DNA of 64,000 bases, from assembly GCA_943331105.2 (NCBI GenBank), contig CALQKH020000013.1, positions 1-64,000 of the forward strand. The letters run 5' to 3'. The notes below the pieces were generated by a model. That model did no database searches. It had not been told where the DNA came from and saw nothing but the letters and a program-made list of their open reading frames with translations. This document shows positions 27,188 to 35,695 of the stretch, one piece after another. This stretch comes from Akkermansia muciniphila (GTDB lineage: Bacteria > Pseudomonadota > Gammaproteobacteria > Burkholderiales > Burkholderiaceae_C). The position numbers were made by a program, and so were the translations under genes. Position 1 is the stretch's first letter; every line of letters starts with the position of its first letter.

Positions 27188-27308
27188 CGGGTCTGGCAGA
27201 CCCCCCGGTGAGCGATGCCGAAAAACCAGGGCCTGTTGCTCAACTTGACATGCAAGAGGGTCTGGGTCGGACACAATGTCTTTTTTCCCCATCATGAAAG
27301 AGCCTGCA

Positions 27309-28289
27309 ATGAACACCCCTGTCGTGCGACGCATCCTCGGTCTTCTGGCCTGCACACTGGTTGCCGTCAGCCCCTTGGCCCACGCCCAGACTGACAACTA
27401 CCCCTCCAAACCCATCAACATCGTGGTGGGTTACCCGCCGGGCGGCAGCACCGACCTGACTGGGCGCGTGGTGGCCGCCGCCCTGGCCAAGAGCCTGAAC
27501 GCCACGGTCGTGGTCGAGAACATCGGCGGTGCTGGTGGCGCCATCGGTGCGCAAAAGGTGCTCAGTGCGGTCCCTGACGGTTACACCCTGTTGGTGGGTG
27601 CCAACAACGAAGTGGCCATCAACCGTTTGGTGTCGCCCACCATCAAGTACAGCTGGCAGGACTTTACCCCCATTGGGCTGATCGCCTCGCAACCCCTGGT
27701 GCTGGTGACATCGCCCAAGATGGGTGTGAAAAACACCGATGAGTTCATCAAGCTGGCCAAGGCCAACCCAGGCCGCTTCAGCTACGGCAGCTCGGGCGTG
27801 GGCACTTCTTTGCACCTGGCCGGTGAAATGGTCAAGGAGCAGGCGGGCATCTTCATGACCCACATCCCTTACCGCGGTGTGGCACCTTTGGCCACCGACC
27901 TGATTGGCAACAACGTGGAGTTTGGCGTGTTCGTGCTCTCCAGTGGTCTGCCCCACATCCGCAGCGGCAAGGTGGTGGCCCTGGGCACCAGCGAAAAGAA
28001 CCGCTCCAAGGTCACGCCTGAGATTCCCGCGCTGGCCGAGCACCCCGCACTCAAAAACACCGACATCAGCACCTGGTTTGTGTTGATGGCACCCGGCAAA
28101 CTGCCTGAACCGGTGGCCGCCAAACTCAGAAAGGGCCTGGCCGATGCCCTGCAAAACCCGGAATTGCGCAGCAAGCTTGAAGCCTCTGGTTCGGCCGTGG
28201 CCCAAGGCGCGGTCGACATGAACAAGTTCCTGCGCGAAGAGACCGCCAAGTACCAGCGCATCGTTGACTTTGCCAAGATCCGCGAATGA
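27309..28289 (+). CDS. Bug/TctC-type tripartite tricarboxylate binding protein
   Basis: Extracytoplasmic receptor of the Bug family, 326 residues from ATG 27309. It has a signal peptide (RILGLLACTLVAVSPLAHA) and opens the mature part with YPSKPINIVVGYPPGGSTD, the family hallmark. KATVVVENIGGAGGAIGAQ-like sequence (NATVVVENIGG) and the conserved IPYRGVAPLATDLIGN are present. Its stop overlaps an aspartoacylase-family gene by ATGA, which suggests that the ligand is an acylated amino acid or amide that the hydrolase then cleaves. No TctA/TctB membrane genes are near, so it must borrow another permease, as most Bug proteins do. Confidence 0.93.
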   Translation: MNTPVVRRILGLLACTLVAVSPLAHAQTDNYPSKPINIVVGYPPGGSTDLTGRVVAAALAKSLNATVVVENIGGAGGAIGAQKVLSAVPDGYTLLVGANNEVAINRLVSPTIKYSWQDFTPIGLIASQPLVLVTSPKMGVKNTDEFIKLAKANPGRFSYGSSGVGTSLHLAGEMVKEQAGIFMTHIPYRGVAPLATDLIGNNVEFGVFVLSSGLPHIRSGKVVALGTSEKNRSKVTPEIPALAEHPALKNTDISTWFVLMAPGKLPEPVAAKLRKGLADALQNPELRSKLEASGSAVAQGAVDMNKFLREETAKYQRIVDFAKIRE

Positions 28290-29254
28290 CAGCGCTTCCA
28301 TTCGATCTGCCCTGCCCCGATATCTCGATGTGGCGCCAGGGCAATACCGGAACCGAAGGCGTCTGGCATTTCGACTCGGGCCAACCCGGTCGGCACGTCC
28401 TGATCAGCGCCCTCATCCACGGCAATGAACTGTGTGGCGCTTGGGCGCTCAAGGGCCTGCTGGAGGCGGGTGTTCACCCTGCGGTGGGTCGGCTGACCCT
28501 GATGTTGGCCAACCTGAGTGCATTTGAGCGCTTTGACGAGGCGAACCACGATGCGTCGCGTTTTGTCGACGAAGACATGAACCGCCAATGGATGGACGAG
28601 CGCATCGCCGAACCCCGCACGCTCGAGCGCCAGCGCGTGGCCGCGCTCGCACCCTGGGTGCAACAGGCCGATTGGGTGCTGGACCTGCATTCCATGCACG
28701 AACCTGGCGCGCCGCTGCTGCTGACCGGTATGCATCCACGCAACCTGCAACTGGCACGTCAGCTCGCCAACCCGGTCCACATCGTGGTCGATGCTGGGCA
28801 CAAAGACGGCGTGCGCATGCGCGATTACGGACGCTTTGGCCTGCCCGATGACCAGGCACCCGAGACGCGCTCGCTGTTGATCGAATGCGGCTTTCATGGT
28901 GACCCGGCCAGCCGCGATGTGGCGCGCGACCTGTGCATCCGCTTTCTGGAAGTGTCTGGTGTGCTCTCGGCCTCTGCCTTGCAGGCCGCACTGCCTGGTT
29001 GGCGGCAGGCCGGCGCCCCTCAGCAATGGGCCCTAGAAGTGACCGGTCCCGTAGTTGCGCGCAGCGAGAAATTCCGTTTCGCCGAGCCGTTCACGGGACT
29101 GGAATGCATCTCCAAGGCGGGCACGGTGATTGGCGACAACGATGGCGAGCCTGTCACCACGCCTTATGACGACTGCGTGCTGGTCATGCCCTCGGTGCGA
29201 CAAGCCCGGGCAGGCGTGACCGTGGTGCGTTTCGCACGGCGGCGGCTGCTCTAG
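28286..29254 (+). CDS. Succinylglutamate desuccinylase/aspartoacylase family hydrolase
   Basis: Zinc carboxypeptidase-fold deacylase of the AstE/ASPA family, 322 residues. The metal ligands fit HGNELCGAW (His and Glu) and the His in LDLHSMHEPG. Substrate-side residues include RFVDEDMNRQW and the catalytic Glu region LLIECGFHGD. A C-terminal beta domain follows (EVTGPVVARSEKF). Family members remove succinyl, acetyl or aspartyl groups from amino acids. It is translationally coupled to a Bug binding protein. The exact substrate is unknown, and no arginine-succinyltransferase pathway genes are nearby, so AstE itself is unlikely. Confidence 0.88.
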   Translation: MTALPFDLPCPDISMWRQGNTGTEGVWHFDSGQPGRHVLISALIHGNELCGAWALKGLLEAGVHPAVGRLTLMLANLSAFERFDEANHDASRFVDEDMNRQWMDERIAEPRTLERQRVAALAPWVQQADWVLDLHSMHEPGAPLLLTGMHPRNLQLARQLANPVHIVVDAGHKDGVRMRDYGRFGLPDDQAPETRSLLIECGFHGDPASRDVARDLCIRFLEVSGVLSASALQAALPGWRQAGAPQQWALEVTGPVVARSEKFRFAEPFTGLECISKAGTVIGDNDGEPVTTPYDDCVLVMPSVRQARAGVTVVRFARRRLL

Positions 29255-29299
29255 CCGAGCCACTTCCCCGGCCCAGCCTGTGACCGGGCCGGTGCGCAC

Positions 29300-29342
29300 A
29301 AAACAAAACCCGCAAAGCGCGAGCTGTTGCGGGTTTTGTTTT
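29300..29342. terminator. Bidirectional rho-independent terminator
   Basis: A perfect 16-bp stem (arms 29300-29315 and 29327-29342) is flanked by A-run on the left and T-run on the right, so it works in both directions. The apex can extend as AGC-GCGA-GCT with a GNRA-like tetraloop. It separates the plus-strand aspartoacylase gene from the small minus-strand gene. Confidence 0.9.
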
Positions 29343-29387
29343 GAAGGTGAGGCTGAGCGATCAGCGCACCACCGATTTCAAGCAGCT

Positions 29388-29522
29388 TCAGGCCATGAAG
29401 ATGGCAATGAACGCCAGCAAGAAAATCAGCACTGCACCAGCGGCTGGAATGACCACGGGAATGTGCTTGACCACGTTTTCCACGGGATCGTCGGATGTGT
29501 GAGAGTCGTTGTGAGCAGACAT
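29388..29522 (-). CDS. 44-residue single-span membrane peptide
   Basis: A short open frame with ATG at 29522 and TGA at 29388 encodes 44 residues. The first twenty are hydrophilic and acidic (MSAHNDSHTSDDPVENVVKH). The remainder is one strong transmembrane helix (IPVVIPAAGAVLIFLLAFIA followed by IFMA). Codon bias and the sharp hydrophilic-to-hydrophobic layout argue for a real gene. The bidirectional terminator 45 bases beyond its stop gives it a transcript end. A GGGGTACCCC palindrome overlaps its upstream region. I cannot assign a function. Small peptides of this layout accompany respiratory complexes or transporters, but none is adjacent. Confidence 0.55.
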   Translation of the reverse strand: MSAHNDSHTSDDPVENVVKHIPVVIPAAGAVLIFLLAFIAIFMA

Positions 29523-29599
29523 GGGGTACCCCGAAACAAGAATGCGCTTATTGTAGCCAAGCCCTCAAGTCATTCTTTTCGCAAGGCTGACAGGCCAGT

Positions 29600-30622
29600 T
29601 CATTCCGCCACGATCTTGCGCTCACGGATGACCCGGCCCCACATGGCACTGTCGGCGGCCATGTAGCGTGCCAATTCATCTCGGCTGCCCGGCATGGGGG
29701 TCAAACCGTGTTTGTTGAGCTGGTCCACCACATCGGGCGTGGTCAGCACTTTGACAAGCTCTGAGTTCCATCGGTCAAGCAGCGGCTTGGGCACCTTGGA
29801 CGAGGCCACAAAGGCGTACCAGTTGGTGGCGTTGAAACCCGTTAAACCTGATTCGGCAATCGTCGGCACTTTGGGCAAGCTGGCTACGCGTTGAGCCCCT
29901 GTGCTGGCCAGCGGAATCAGCCTGCCCGATTCAATGTGCGGTGCGGCTGTAGCCATCGTGGCGTACCAACCGGTCACACGGCCACCCAATACGTCTTGAA
30001 GTGCAGCCGCACCCCCTTTGTAGGGCACGTGTACGGTGTCCAAATTGGCCATGTCGTTGACCAATTCACCCGCCAAATGGGAGGCAGAGCCTGGACCTGT
30101 TGATGCGAAGGTGATCGTGCCAGGGCTCTTGCGTGCGCTGGCCAAAAACTCCGAAAAAGTCTTGATGCCAGCACCTGCGTGAACCACCAGCACGTTCGGG
30201 AAGTTGACCGCCATGGTCAATGGCGCCAAATCTTTGACGGGGTCGTAAGGCAGTTTCATCAGGTGCGGTGCAATCGCCAAGGGGCCCACCGAGCCCAACA
30301 ACAACACACTGCCATCGGCTGGGCCGCTGGCGGTGAATTGGTGCGCAATGTTGCCCCCAGCCCCGGCTTTGTTCTCCACGGTGACCGAAATGCCCAGGTT
30401 CTCGCCCAAACGTTTGGCGATGATGCGGGCGCCCATGTCGGCCGCACCCCCCGCCACAAAGCCCACCACCATGGTGATGTTCTTTTTGGGCGGGAATTCT
30501 TGAGCCAAAGCGGGGTTGGCCTGCAAGCCCCAGACACCTGCCAACAACCCAGCGCAGGCCAAAAGCCATGAACGCCGTGACTTCTGCCAGGCGACCGCAG
30601 TATCAAATCCGTGGTGTTTCAT
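29600..30622 (-). CDS. Bug/TctC-type binding protein
   Basis: Second Bug receptor, 340 residues from ATG 30622 with GGAG seven bases upstream. A long signal region (KSRRSWLLACAGLLAGVWG) precedes the cleavage site near NPALAQ. The mature part opens FPPKKNITMVVGFVAGGAADM, which keeps the family fold although the usual PPGG reads VAGG. VPYKGGAAALQDVLGG and the C-terminal LARYMAADSAMWGRVI are typical. It diverges from a DadA-like oxidase gene across 206 bases. No transporter genes are adjacent. Ligand unknown, perhaps an amino acid or derivative given the neighbour. Confidence 0.92.
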   Translation of the reverse strand: MKHHGFDTAVAWQKSRRSWLLACAGLLAGVWGLQANPALAQEFPPKKNITMVVGFVAGGAADMGARIIAKRLGENLGISVTVENKAGAGGNIAHQFTASGPADGSVLLLGSVGPLAIAPHLMKLPYDPVKDLAPLTMAVNFPNVLVVHAGAGIKTFSEFLASARKSPGTITFASTGPGSASHLAGELVNDMANLDTVHVPYKGGAAALQDVLGGRVTGWYATMATAAPHIESGRLIPLASTGAQRVASLPKVPTIAESGLTGFNATNWYAFVASSKVPKPLLDRWNSELVKVLTTPDVVDQLNKHGLTPMPGSRDELARYMAADSAMWGRVIRERKIVAE

Positions 30623-30828
30623 CTTCAAGCTCCAATCCAAAGAGCCACAAGCCTAACAGGCCAGACCCGAGGCTGCAGTCGCTTGCGTTGCCTTTGCCAG
30701 CGGTTTTTTGGGGGTCTGGTTGTTGCTAATAGACGGGGCTGACATCGTCTCTATACTGATTCAAAGTGGCGCTTATCGGCTCATGTCAGCGCGCTTCCAA
30801 CTTCGTTGTTCAAGCGGTATTCATCGGT

Positions 30829-32067
30829 ATGGCTTCATCGGTTCTTGTTTTGGGCGCGGGCATGGTCGGCATTTCCACCGCATTGCATTTGCAGCAACGC
30901 GGGTTCGAGGTGGTGCTGGTGGATCGGCGTGCGCCAGGCCTAGAAACGTCCATGGGCAATGCGGGTTTGATCCAGCGCGAAGCGGTCGAGCCCTACCCTT
31001 TTCCGCGGGAGCCCAGCTTTTTGCTGGATGTGGCTTTGGGGCGCGGTGCCAAGGTGCATTGGCACGCTCAAGGTCTGTGGCAAATGGGCAAAGAGCTGCT
31101 GGGCTATCTGCACCATTCGCATCCTTTGCGCCATGCCGTGGCCACTGCGGCCTACAGCCGCCTGATTGCCCACTCCAACAATGCGCATGCCCCATTGATC
31201 GCGGCCGCAGGCGCGCAGGATTTGGTGGGGCATGAAGGTTACCGCTATGTTTTTCGCACGCCCGAGGCCTTCGACAAAGCGGCACAACGGGCCGAAGATT
31301 TGCTGGCACGTTTCGGTGTGCGCTTCCAAGCAGAAAACGCCGCCCAGCTCGCGCAGGCCGAGCCTGCTTTGCACAGGCCACTAGCGGGCGCCGTCCACTG
31401 GCTCGACACATGGACTGTGAATGACCCGGGTGCTTTGGTGCAGCGCTATGCCGACCTGTTTGAGGCGCGTGGCGGCTGTCTGATGACGGGTGACGCGGCC
31501 AGTTTGCAGGCGCAAGGCGCGGGCTGGTCGGTGAACACCACCGATGGCCCGGTGCACGCTGTGCATGCTGTGCTGGCCCTGGGCCCTTGGTCCGATGGCT
31601 TGATCCGCACACTGGGCTACCGATTTCCTCTTTTCATCAAGCGCGGTTATCACCAGCACTACACACCACCCGCCCCGTTGCGGCAACCCGTGCTTGACGC
31701 CGAGCGTGGCTATGTGCTGGCACCCATGCAGCGTGGCTTGCGACTGACCACCGGTGCCGAGTTTGCGCCCATCGATGCCGCACCCACGCCGGTGCAACTG
31801 GCCAAGGCCGAAGCCTTGGCGCGGCAATTGATCGATTTAGGCCAGCCCCTGCCCGAGCCGCCTTGGCTCGGCGCGCGTCCTTGCGTTGCCGACATGCTGC
31901 CCGTGATCGGCCCGGCGCCGCGCCACCCCGGGCTGTGGTTCAACTTTGGTCATGCGCACCAAGGTTTCACCATGGGCCCGGTGTCAGGCCGCTTGCTCGC
32001 CGAAATGGTGTGTGGCGAGCCCATTTGCGTCGACCCAACGCCCTATTCGCCAAGGCGGTTTGGGTGA
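30829..32067 (+). CDS. FAD-dependent D-amino-acid dehydrogenase-like protein
   Basis: DadA/DAO-family flavoprotein of 412 residues from ATG 30829. The FAD fingerprint is VLVLGAGMVGISTALHLQQRGFEVVLVDRR, followed by SMGNAGLIQ. The C-terminal signature is ARPCVADMLPVIGPAPRHPGLWFNFGHAHQGFTMGPVSGRLLAE, with Arg and His as in DadA. These enzymes oxidise D-amino acids to keto acids and reduce quinone at the membrane. The frame is open upstream to 30766 without FAD sequence. It diverges from a Bug protein gene and converges with a DUF3237 gene. A sarcosine or glycine oxidase role is possible. Confidence 0.88.
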   Translation: MASSVLVLGAGMVGISTALHLQQRGFEVVLVDRRAPGLETSMGNAGLIQREAVEPYPFPREPSFLLDVALGRGAKVHWHAQGLWQMGKELLGYLHHSHPLRHAVATAAYSRLIAHSNNAHAPLIAAAGAQDLVGHEGYRYVFRTPEAFDKAAQRAEDLLARFGVRFQAENAAQLAQAEPALHRPLAGAVHWLDTWTVNDPGALVQRYADLFEARGGCLMTGDAASLQAQGAGWSVNTTDGPVHAVHAVLALGPWSDGLIRTLGYRFPLFIKRGYHQHYTPPAPLRQPVLDAERGYVLAPMQRGLRLTTGAEFAPIDAAPTPVQLAKAEALARQLIDLGQPLPEPPWLGARPCVADMLPVIGPAPRHPGLWFNFGHAHQGFTMGPVSGRLLAEMVCGEPICVDPTPYSPRRFG

Positions 32068-32086
32068 TCAAGGCCAGCCCAAGGCC

Positions 32087-32566
32087 TCAGCACACCCGGT
32101 AAAAGCTCATGAACACCCCATCGGGCGCGCGGCGGCCAACGCCGATGAACTGGCTTTCGCTCAGCCAAGCCCATGGCGGTGAGGTGGCTTCGAGCTTGGG
32201 TTGGCAGCGGAAGTAAACCTCGTCCGGGTTGACGGGTTGGCCGTTCATGATGCGTCGAGAGTTCTCGAGCGAGGCCACGCGCAAAGCGGTGTTTTGCACA
32301 AACACACGGCTGCCGTCGTCGAGCTCGATGACATAGCGCGCATCCAAATGGGCCTGCGTGCCACCGCCCAAGATCAACTGAAAGTCGGCACCACCGGCCA
32401 GCACTTTGCCGTTGACCCGGGGGCCCGTCACGGTGCCGCCCGTGATGGGGATCATGCGGCGCAAGCCGGCAGGTGTTTGACCCACCTCCACAGGCGCAGC
32501 GATGGTCACGGCCAGATCGCACAGGTGTTCAAGTGTGGGGGGTGGCAAGGTCAAATTCATGGTCAT
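32087..32566 (-). CDS. DUF3237 family protein
   Basis: Cytoplasmic protein of about 159 residues of the DUF3237 (UPF0311) family, a small beta-barrel fold of unknown function. Family features are PITGGTVTGPRVNGKVLAGGADF and VIELDDGSRVFVQN. The end is PDGVFMSFYRV. ATGs at 32566 and 32560 are both possible starts. It follows the liv-aldehyde dehydrogenase unit on the same strand but is separated by a terminator, so it has its own promoter. Members often sit in aromatic or cyclic-compound degradation clusters. Confidence 0.88.
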   Translation of the reverse strand: MTMNLTLPPPTLEHLCDLAVTIAAPVEVGQTPAGLRRMIPITGGTVTGPRVNGKVLAGGADFQLILGGGTQAHLDARYVIELDDGSRVFVQNTALRVASLENSRRIMNGQPVNPDEVYFRCQPKLEATSPPWAWLSESQFIGVGRRAPDGVFMSFYRVC

Positions 32567-32568
32567 CC

Positions 32569-32599
32569 AAAAATGGACGCCTTGAGGGTTCAAGGCGTC
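32569..32599 (-). terminator. Rho-independent terminator of the liv-aldehyde dehydrogenase unit
   Basis: GACGCCTTGA at 32576-32585 is inverted as TCAAGGCGTC at 32590-32599 with a 4-base loop. In the minus direction the stem is followed closely by five T. It lies 22 bases after the aldehyde dehydrogenase stop. Confidence 0.8.
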
Positions 32600-32621
32600 A
32601 CCCGGTCTTTACCGAACCCGA

Positions 32622-34076
32622 TCAGAAGGGGTAGTGGCGAGGCGTGGTTTGAATGGTGATCCAGCGCAATTCTGTGAATTCGTGGATGCCCGCTTTGCCA
32701 CCAAATCGGCCGTGGCCACTGCCTTTGACGCCGCCAAAAGGCATTTGTGCTTCATCGTGCACGGTGGGGCCGTTGACGTGGCAAATGCCAGAGTCGATCT
32801 TGCGTGCCACGTTGAAGGCCCGGGCAATGTCTTTTCCAAACACCGATGAAGACAGGCCGTATTCGTTGTCGTTGGCGCAAGCGATGGCCTCCTCAACACC
32901 TTTGACGCGAACAATGGCCTTGACGGGTGCAAAACTCTCTTCGCGGTAGATGCGCATGGCCGGGGTCACATGGTCCAGCAGAGTCGCAGGCATGAGCGTG
33001 TCGGTCGATTTGCCGCCACACAGCAGCTTGGCGCCCTTGGCCAGTGCATCGTCGATCAGGCCGTTGCAATGATCGACGGTGCCCATGCCAATCACGCTGC
33101 CCAAGACCACAGGCTCGGGCTTGCGAGGGTCGCCAAGGGGCAAGTTGCTGGCTTTGTTGGCAAAGCGCTTGACGAACTCGTCGGCAATTTTTTCATCGAC
33201 GATGATGCGTTCTGTGCTCATGCAAATCTGGCCGCTGTTGGCAAAAGAGCCAAATGTCGCGCCATTCACCGCGTCGTCGATGTCGGCATCATCCAAGATC
33301 ACCATGGGCGCCTTGCCCCCCAGCTCCAGGATCACGGGTTTGAGGTATTTGGCGCAAGTTTGTGCGATGATTTTTCCGACCTTGGTCGACCCCGTGAAGT
33401 TCACGCGGCGAACCGCGGGGTGAGAGACCATGGCCTCCACCACGGCGCCGGCATCTGCAGGGGCATTGGTGATGTAGTTCACCACACCTGCTGGGAAGCC
33501 GGCTTCTTGAAAAGCTTCCACAATCAGCTGGTGCGTTTTGGGGCAGTTCTCAGACCCCTTGAGGATGACCGTGTTGCCGCATGCCAATGGGGTGGCGATG
33601 GCACGCACGCCCAAAATGACAGGGGCGTTCCAAGGGGCAATGCCCAGCACCACACCTGCCGGTTGGCGAATGCCCATGGCCAGACTGCCTGGCACATCCG
33701 AAGGAATCACTTCACCCGAGACTTGGGTGGTCAGTGATGCGGCTTCGCGGATCATGCCCGCAGCCAAAAACACATTGAAGCCCGCCCACATGCCCGTGGC
33801 GCCGGTTTCGGCGGGAACCGCTTCGATGAAATCCGGTGTTTTCGCTTCCAGTTTTTCGGCCGCTTTGAGCAACAAGGCTCTTCTTTCGTTGGGGCCTGTT
33901 TCACTCCAAGTTTTAAAGGCTTCGGCAGCCGCTTCAACCGCCATGATCGCGTCCGCTGTCGATGCAGCGGGTGCGCGGGTGGCCACGGTGCCATCCAAAG
34001 GGTTGCGCCGTTCAAAGGTGGCGTTGTTTTCGGCTGTGACCTTGAGGCCATTGATGAGCATGGACATATCGGACAT
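32622..34076 (-). CDS. Aromatic aldehyde dehydrogenase (salicylaldehyde/vanillin type)
   Basis: NAD-dependent aldehyde dehydrogenase of 484 residues. The NAD site is GNTVILKGSENCP and FTGSTKVGKII. The general-base Glu is in LELGGKAPMVI and the nucleophile Cys in GQICMSTER. The C-terminal GGKAGIHEFTELRWITIQ and PRHYPF are characteristic of the salicylaldehyde and vanillin dehydrogenases. It oxidises an aromatic aldehyde to the acid. AGGAG precedes the ATG. It is last of the livKHMGF unit (27 bases after livF), which suggests that the transporter imports an aromatic compound processed by this enzyme. Confidence 0.92.
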   Translation of the reverse strand: MSDMSMLINGLKVTAENNATFERRNPLDGTVATRAPAASTADAIMAVEAAAEAFKTWSETGPNERRALLLKAAEKLEAKTPDFIEAVPAETGATGMWAGFNVFLAAGMIREAASLTTQVSGEVIPSDVPGSLAMGIRQPAGVVLGIAPWNAPVILGVRAIATPLACGNTVILKGSENCPKTHQLIVEAFQEAGFPAGVVNYITNAPADAGAVVEAMVSHPAVRRVNFTGSTKVGKIIAQTCAKYLKPVILELGGKAPMVILDDADIDDAVNGATFGSFANSGQICMSTERIIVDEKIADEFVKRFANKASNLPLGDPRKPEPVVLGSVIGMGTVDHCNGLIDDALAKGAKLLCGGKSTDTLMPATLLDHVTPAMRIYREESFAPVKAIVRVKGVEEAIACANDNEYGLSSSVFGKDIARAFNVARKIDSGICHVNGPTVHDEAQMPFGGVKGSGHGRFGGKAGIHEFTELRWITIQTTPRHYPF

Positions 34077-34103
34077 GGAAATGCACTCCTGGAAAATGAA
34101 GAA

Positions 34104-34904
34104 TCAGACGGAACGAACGGTTTTTTCAAGGGCTTGGGATGCGGAGCGTGTGTCGCTGGATGCCGCACCCAGATAAGCCTCACGGATGACACTGGAGCGC
34201 GCCAGCAATTGCGACGACCCATGCGCCACCAAACTGCCGCGCTCAATGACGTAGCCCCGGTCGGCCACCGCCAGCGCTTTTCTGACGTTTTGCTCCACCA
34301 TCAAAACCGTGGTGCCGCTGTCGGCAATGCGCCGGGTCATTTGCAGCAATTCATCGACCATGCGGGGTGCCAAGCCCAAAGACGGTTCGTCCAGCATCAA
34401 GAGCTTGGGCGCGGACATCATGGCGCGGGCAATGGCCACCATTTGTTGTTCGCCACCACTCATCGTGCCGGCCAGTTGGTTGAAGCGTTCACGCAGTTTG
34501 GGAAAGTCATCCATCACAGCACTCATGCGGGCCTGGCGGTCCGCAGCCGACTGCAGCCAACCGCCCAGTTCAAGATTTTCTTGAACGGTCATTTGGGGGA
34601 AAAGTTGCCGACCTTCAGGGACCAAGGCCACGCCGGCCTGAACGATCTCATGGGCTTTTTCGGGCAAGTCATCGCCGTTGAACAAGACCTCGCCACGCAT
34701 CGGAATTTGGCCGGACAGGGCGCGCAACAAGGTGGTTTTGCCTGCGCCATTCGGACCCAAAATCACTGTCAAGCCAGGCAAAACGTCAAAGTTCAAATTG
34801 CGAACCACTTCAAAGGGGCCATACCCCGCAGACAAACCGCGCACCTTGAGTTGGGCTTTTCCTGATCCACCCAAGACAAAGGGCTGAGGGCGATACCACA
34901 TCAT
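34104..34904 (-). CDS. livF: Branched-chain amino acid-type ABC transporter ATPase LivF
   Basis: ATPase of a Liv-type importer, 266 residues. Walker A is GPNGAGKTTLL, the signature is MSGGEQQMVAIARAM, Walker B is LLMLDEPSLGLAP and the switch His position is in LMVEQN (LivF typical). An N-terminal extension of about 20 residues (MMWYRPQPFVLGGSGK) is longer than usual. The start overlaps the livG stop by ATGA. It works with LivG on the LivH/LivM channel. Substrate inferred from the neighbouring aromatic aldehyde dehydrogenase to be an aromatic acid or related compound rather than leucine. Confidence 0.95.
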   Translation of the reverse strand: MMWYRPQPFVLGGSGKAQLKVRGLSAGYGPFEVVRNLNFDVLPGLTVILGPNGAGKTTLLRALSGQIPMRGEVLFNGDDLPEKAHEIVQAGVALVPEGRQLFPQMTVQENLELGGWLQSAADRQARMSAVMDDFPKLRERFNQLAGTMSGGEQQMVAIARAMMSAPKLLMLDEPSLGLAPRMVDELLQMTRRIADSGTTVLMVEQNVRKALAVADRGYVIERGSLVAHGSSQLLARSSVIREAYLGAASSDTRSASQALEKTVRSV

Positions 34905-35695
34905 GCCAATCCCTCCGAAGCGTTGACCATTTCGTCACCCAAATAAGCTTCAATGACTTCTTTGTTCTGAACCACTTCCGAGGGCCTGCCGTCGGCGATC
35001 TTTTTGCCTTGGTGAAGAACGATCACCCGCTCGACATGCTTGAGCAATATCTTCACGGCATGCTCGATCCAGATGACCGACAAATCGAGTTCGTCACGCA
35101 GCCGACGAATCAGCCGGGCCATTTCTTCCACTTCAATTTCAGTCAGCCCTGCGGCCACTTCATCGAGCAGCAAAATTCGCGGACGTGTCGACAAGGCCAT
35201 GCCGATTTCCAAGATGCGTTGCTGTGAGGGTGTGATGGCCGCTGCTGGCAAATCGGCCAGTTGCGACAGCCCGATCACCGACAAGATGCTGCTGACATCA
35301 CGCAGTGCCCATGGCACGCCGATTTCTTCGCCCCAAAAAATGTATTTGCGCGGTCTGCGCCCTGCGAACTGCAAGCCAAAGCGGATGTTTTCGCTGACGC
35401 TCAAGTCGGCAAAGACGCGAGGGGTCTGAAAGGTTCTGGCCAAACCGCGTGCCGCAAAGCTGTGGGGTGCAGCACCCGCCAGGGATTTGCCCTCAATTGA
35501 AAGTTGCCCAGCTGTGAGTGGTGTGACACCCGAGATGGCATTGAAGAAGGTGGTTTTGCCAGCGCCGTTGGGCCCCATGATCCCCACCAATTCACCGGCT
35601 TGGATGTCCACACTCACTGCATCCACGGCGGTCAGTCCGCCAAAACGCACAGTGATGTCTTGTGCGCGCAGCAGTATGTTTTTAGGTGCCGACAA
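34901..35695 (-). CDS. livG: Branched-chain amino acid-type ABC transporter ATPase LivG
   Basis: ATPase of 264 residues. Walker A is GPNGAGKTTFF. The signature position reads ITPSQQRILEIGMAL rather than the usual LivG LPYGEQR form, and Walker B is LLLDEVAAGLTEIE with Val after Asp-Glu. These deviations are mild and seen in the aromatic-uptake branch. The catalytic His is in IWIEHAVK. It overlaps livF by ATGA and livM by 14 bases. Confidence 0.94.
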   Translation of the reverse strand: MSAPKNILLRAQDITVRFGGLTAVDAVSVDIQAGELVGIMGPNGAGKTTFFNAISGVTPLTAGQLSIEGKSLAGAAPHSFAARGLARTFQTPRVFADLSVSENIRFGLQFAGRRPRKYIFWGEEIGVPWALRDVSSILSVIGLSQLADLPAAAITPSQQRILEIGMALSTRPRILLLDEVAAGLTEIEVEEMARLIRRLRDELDLSVIWIEHAVKILLKHVERVIVLHQGKKIADGRPSEVVQNKEVIEAYLGDEMVNASEGLA

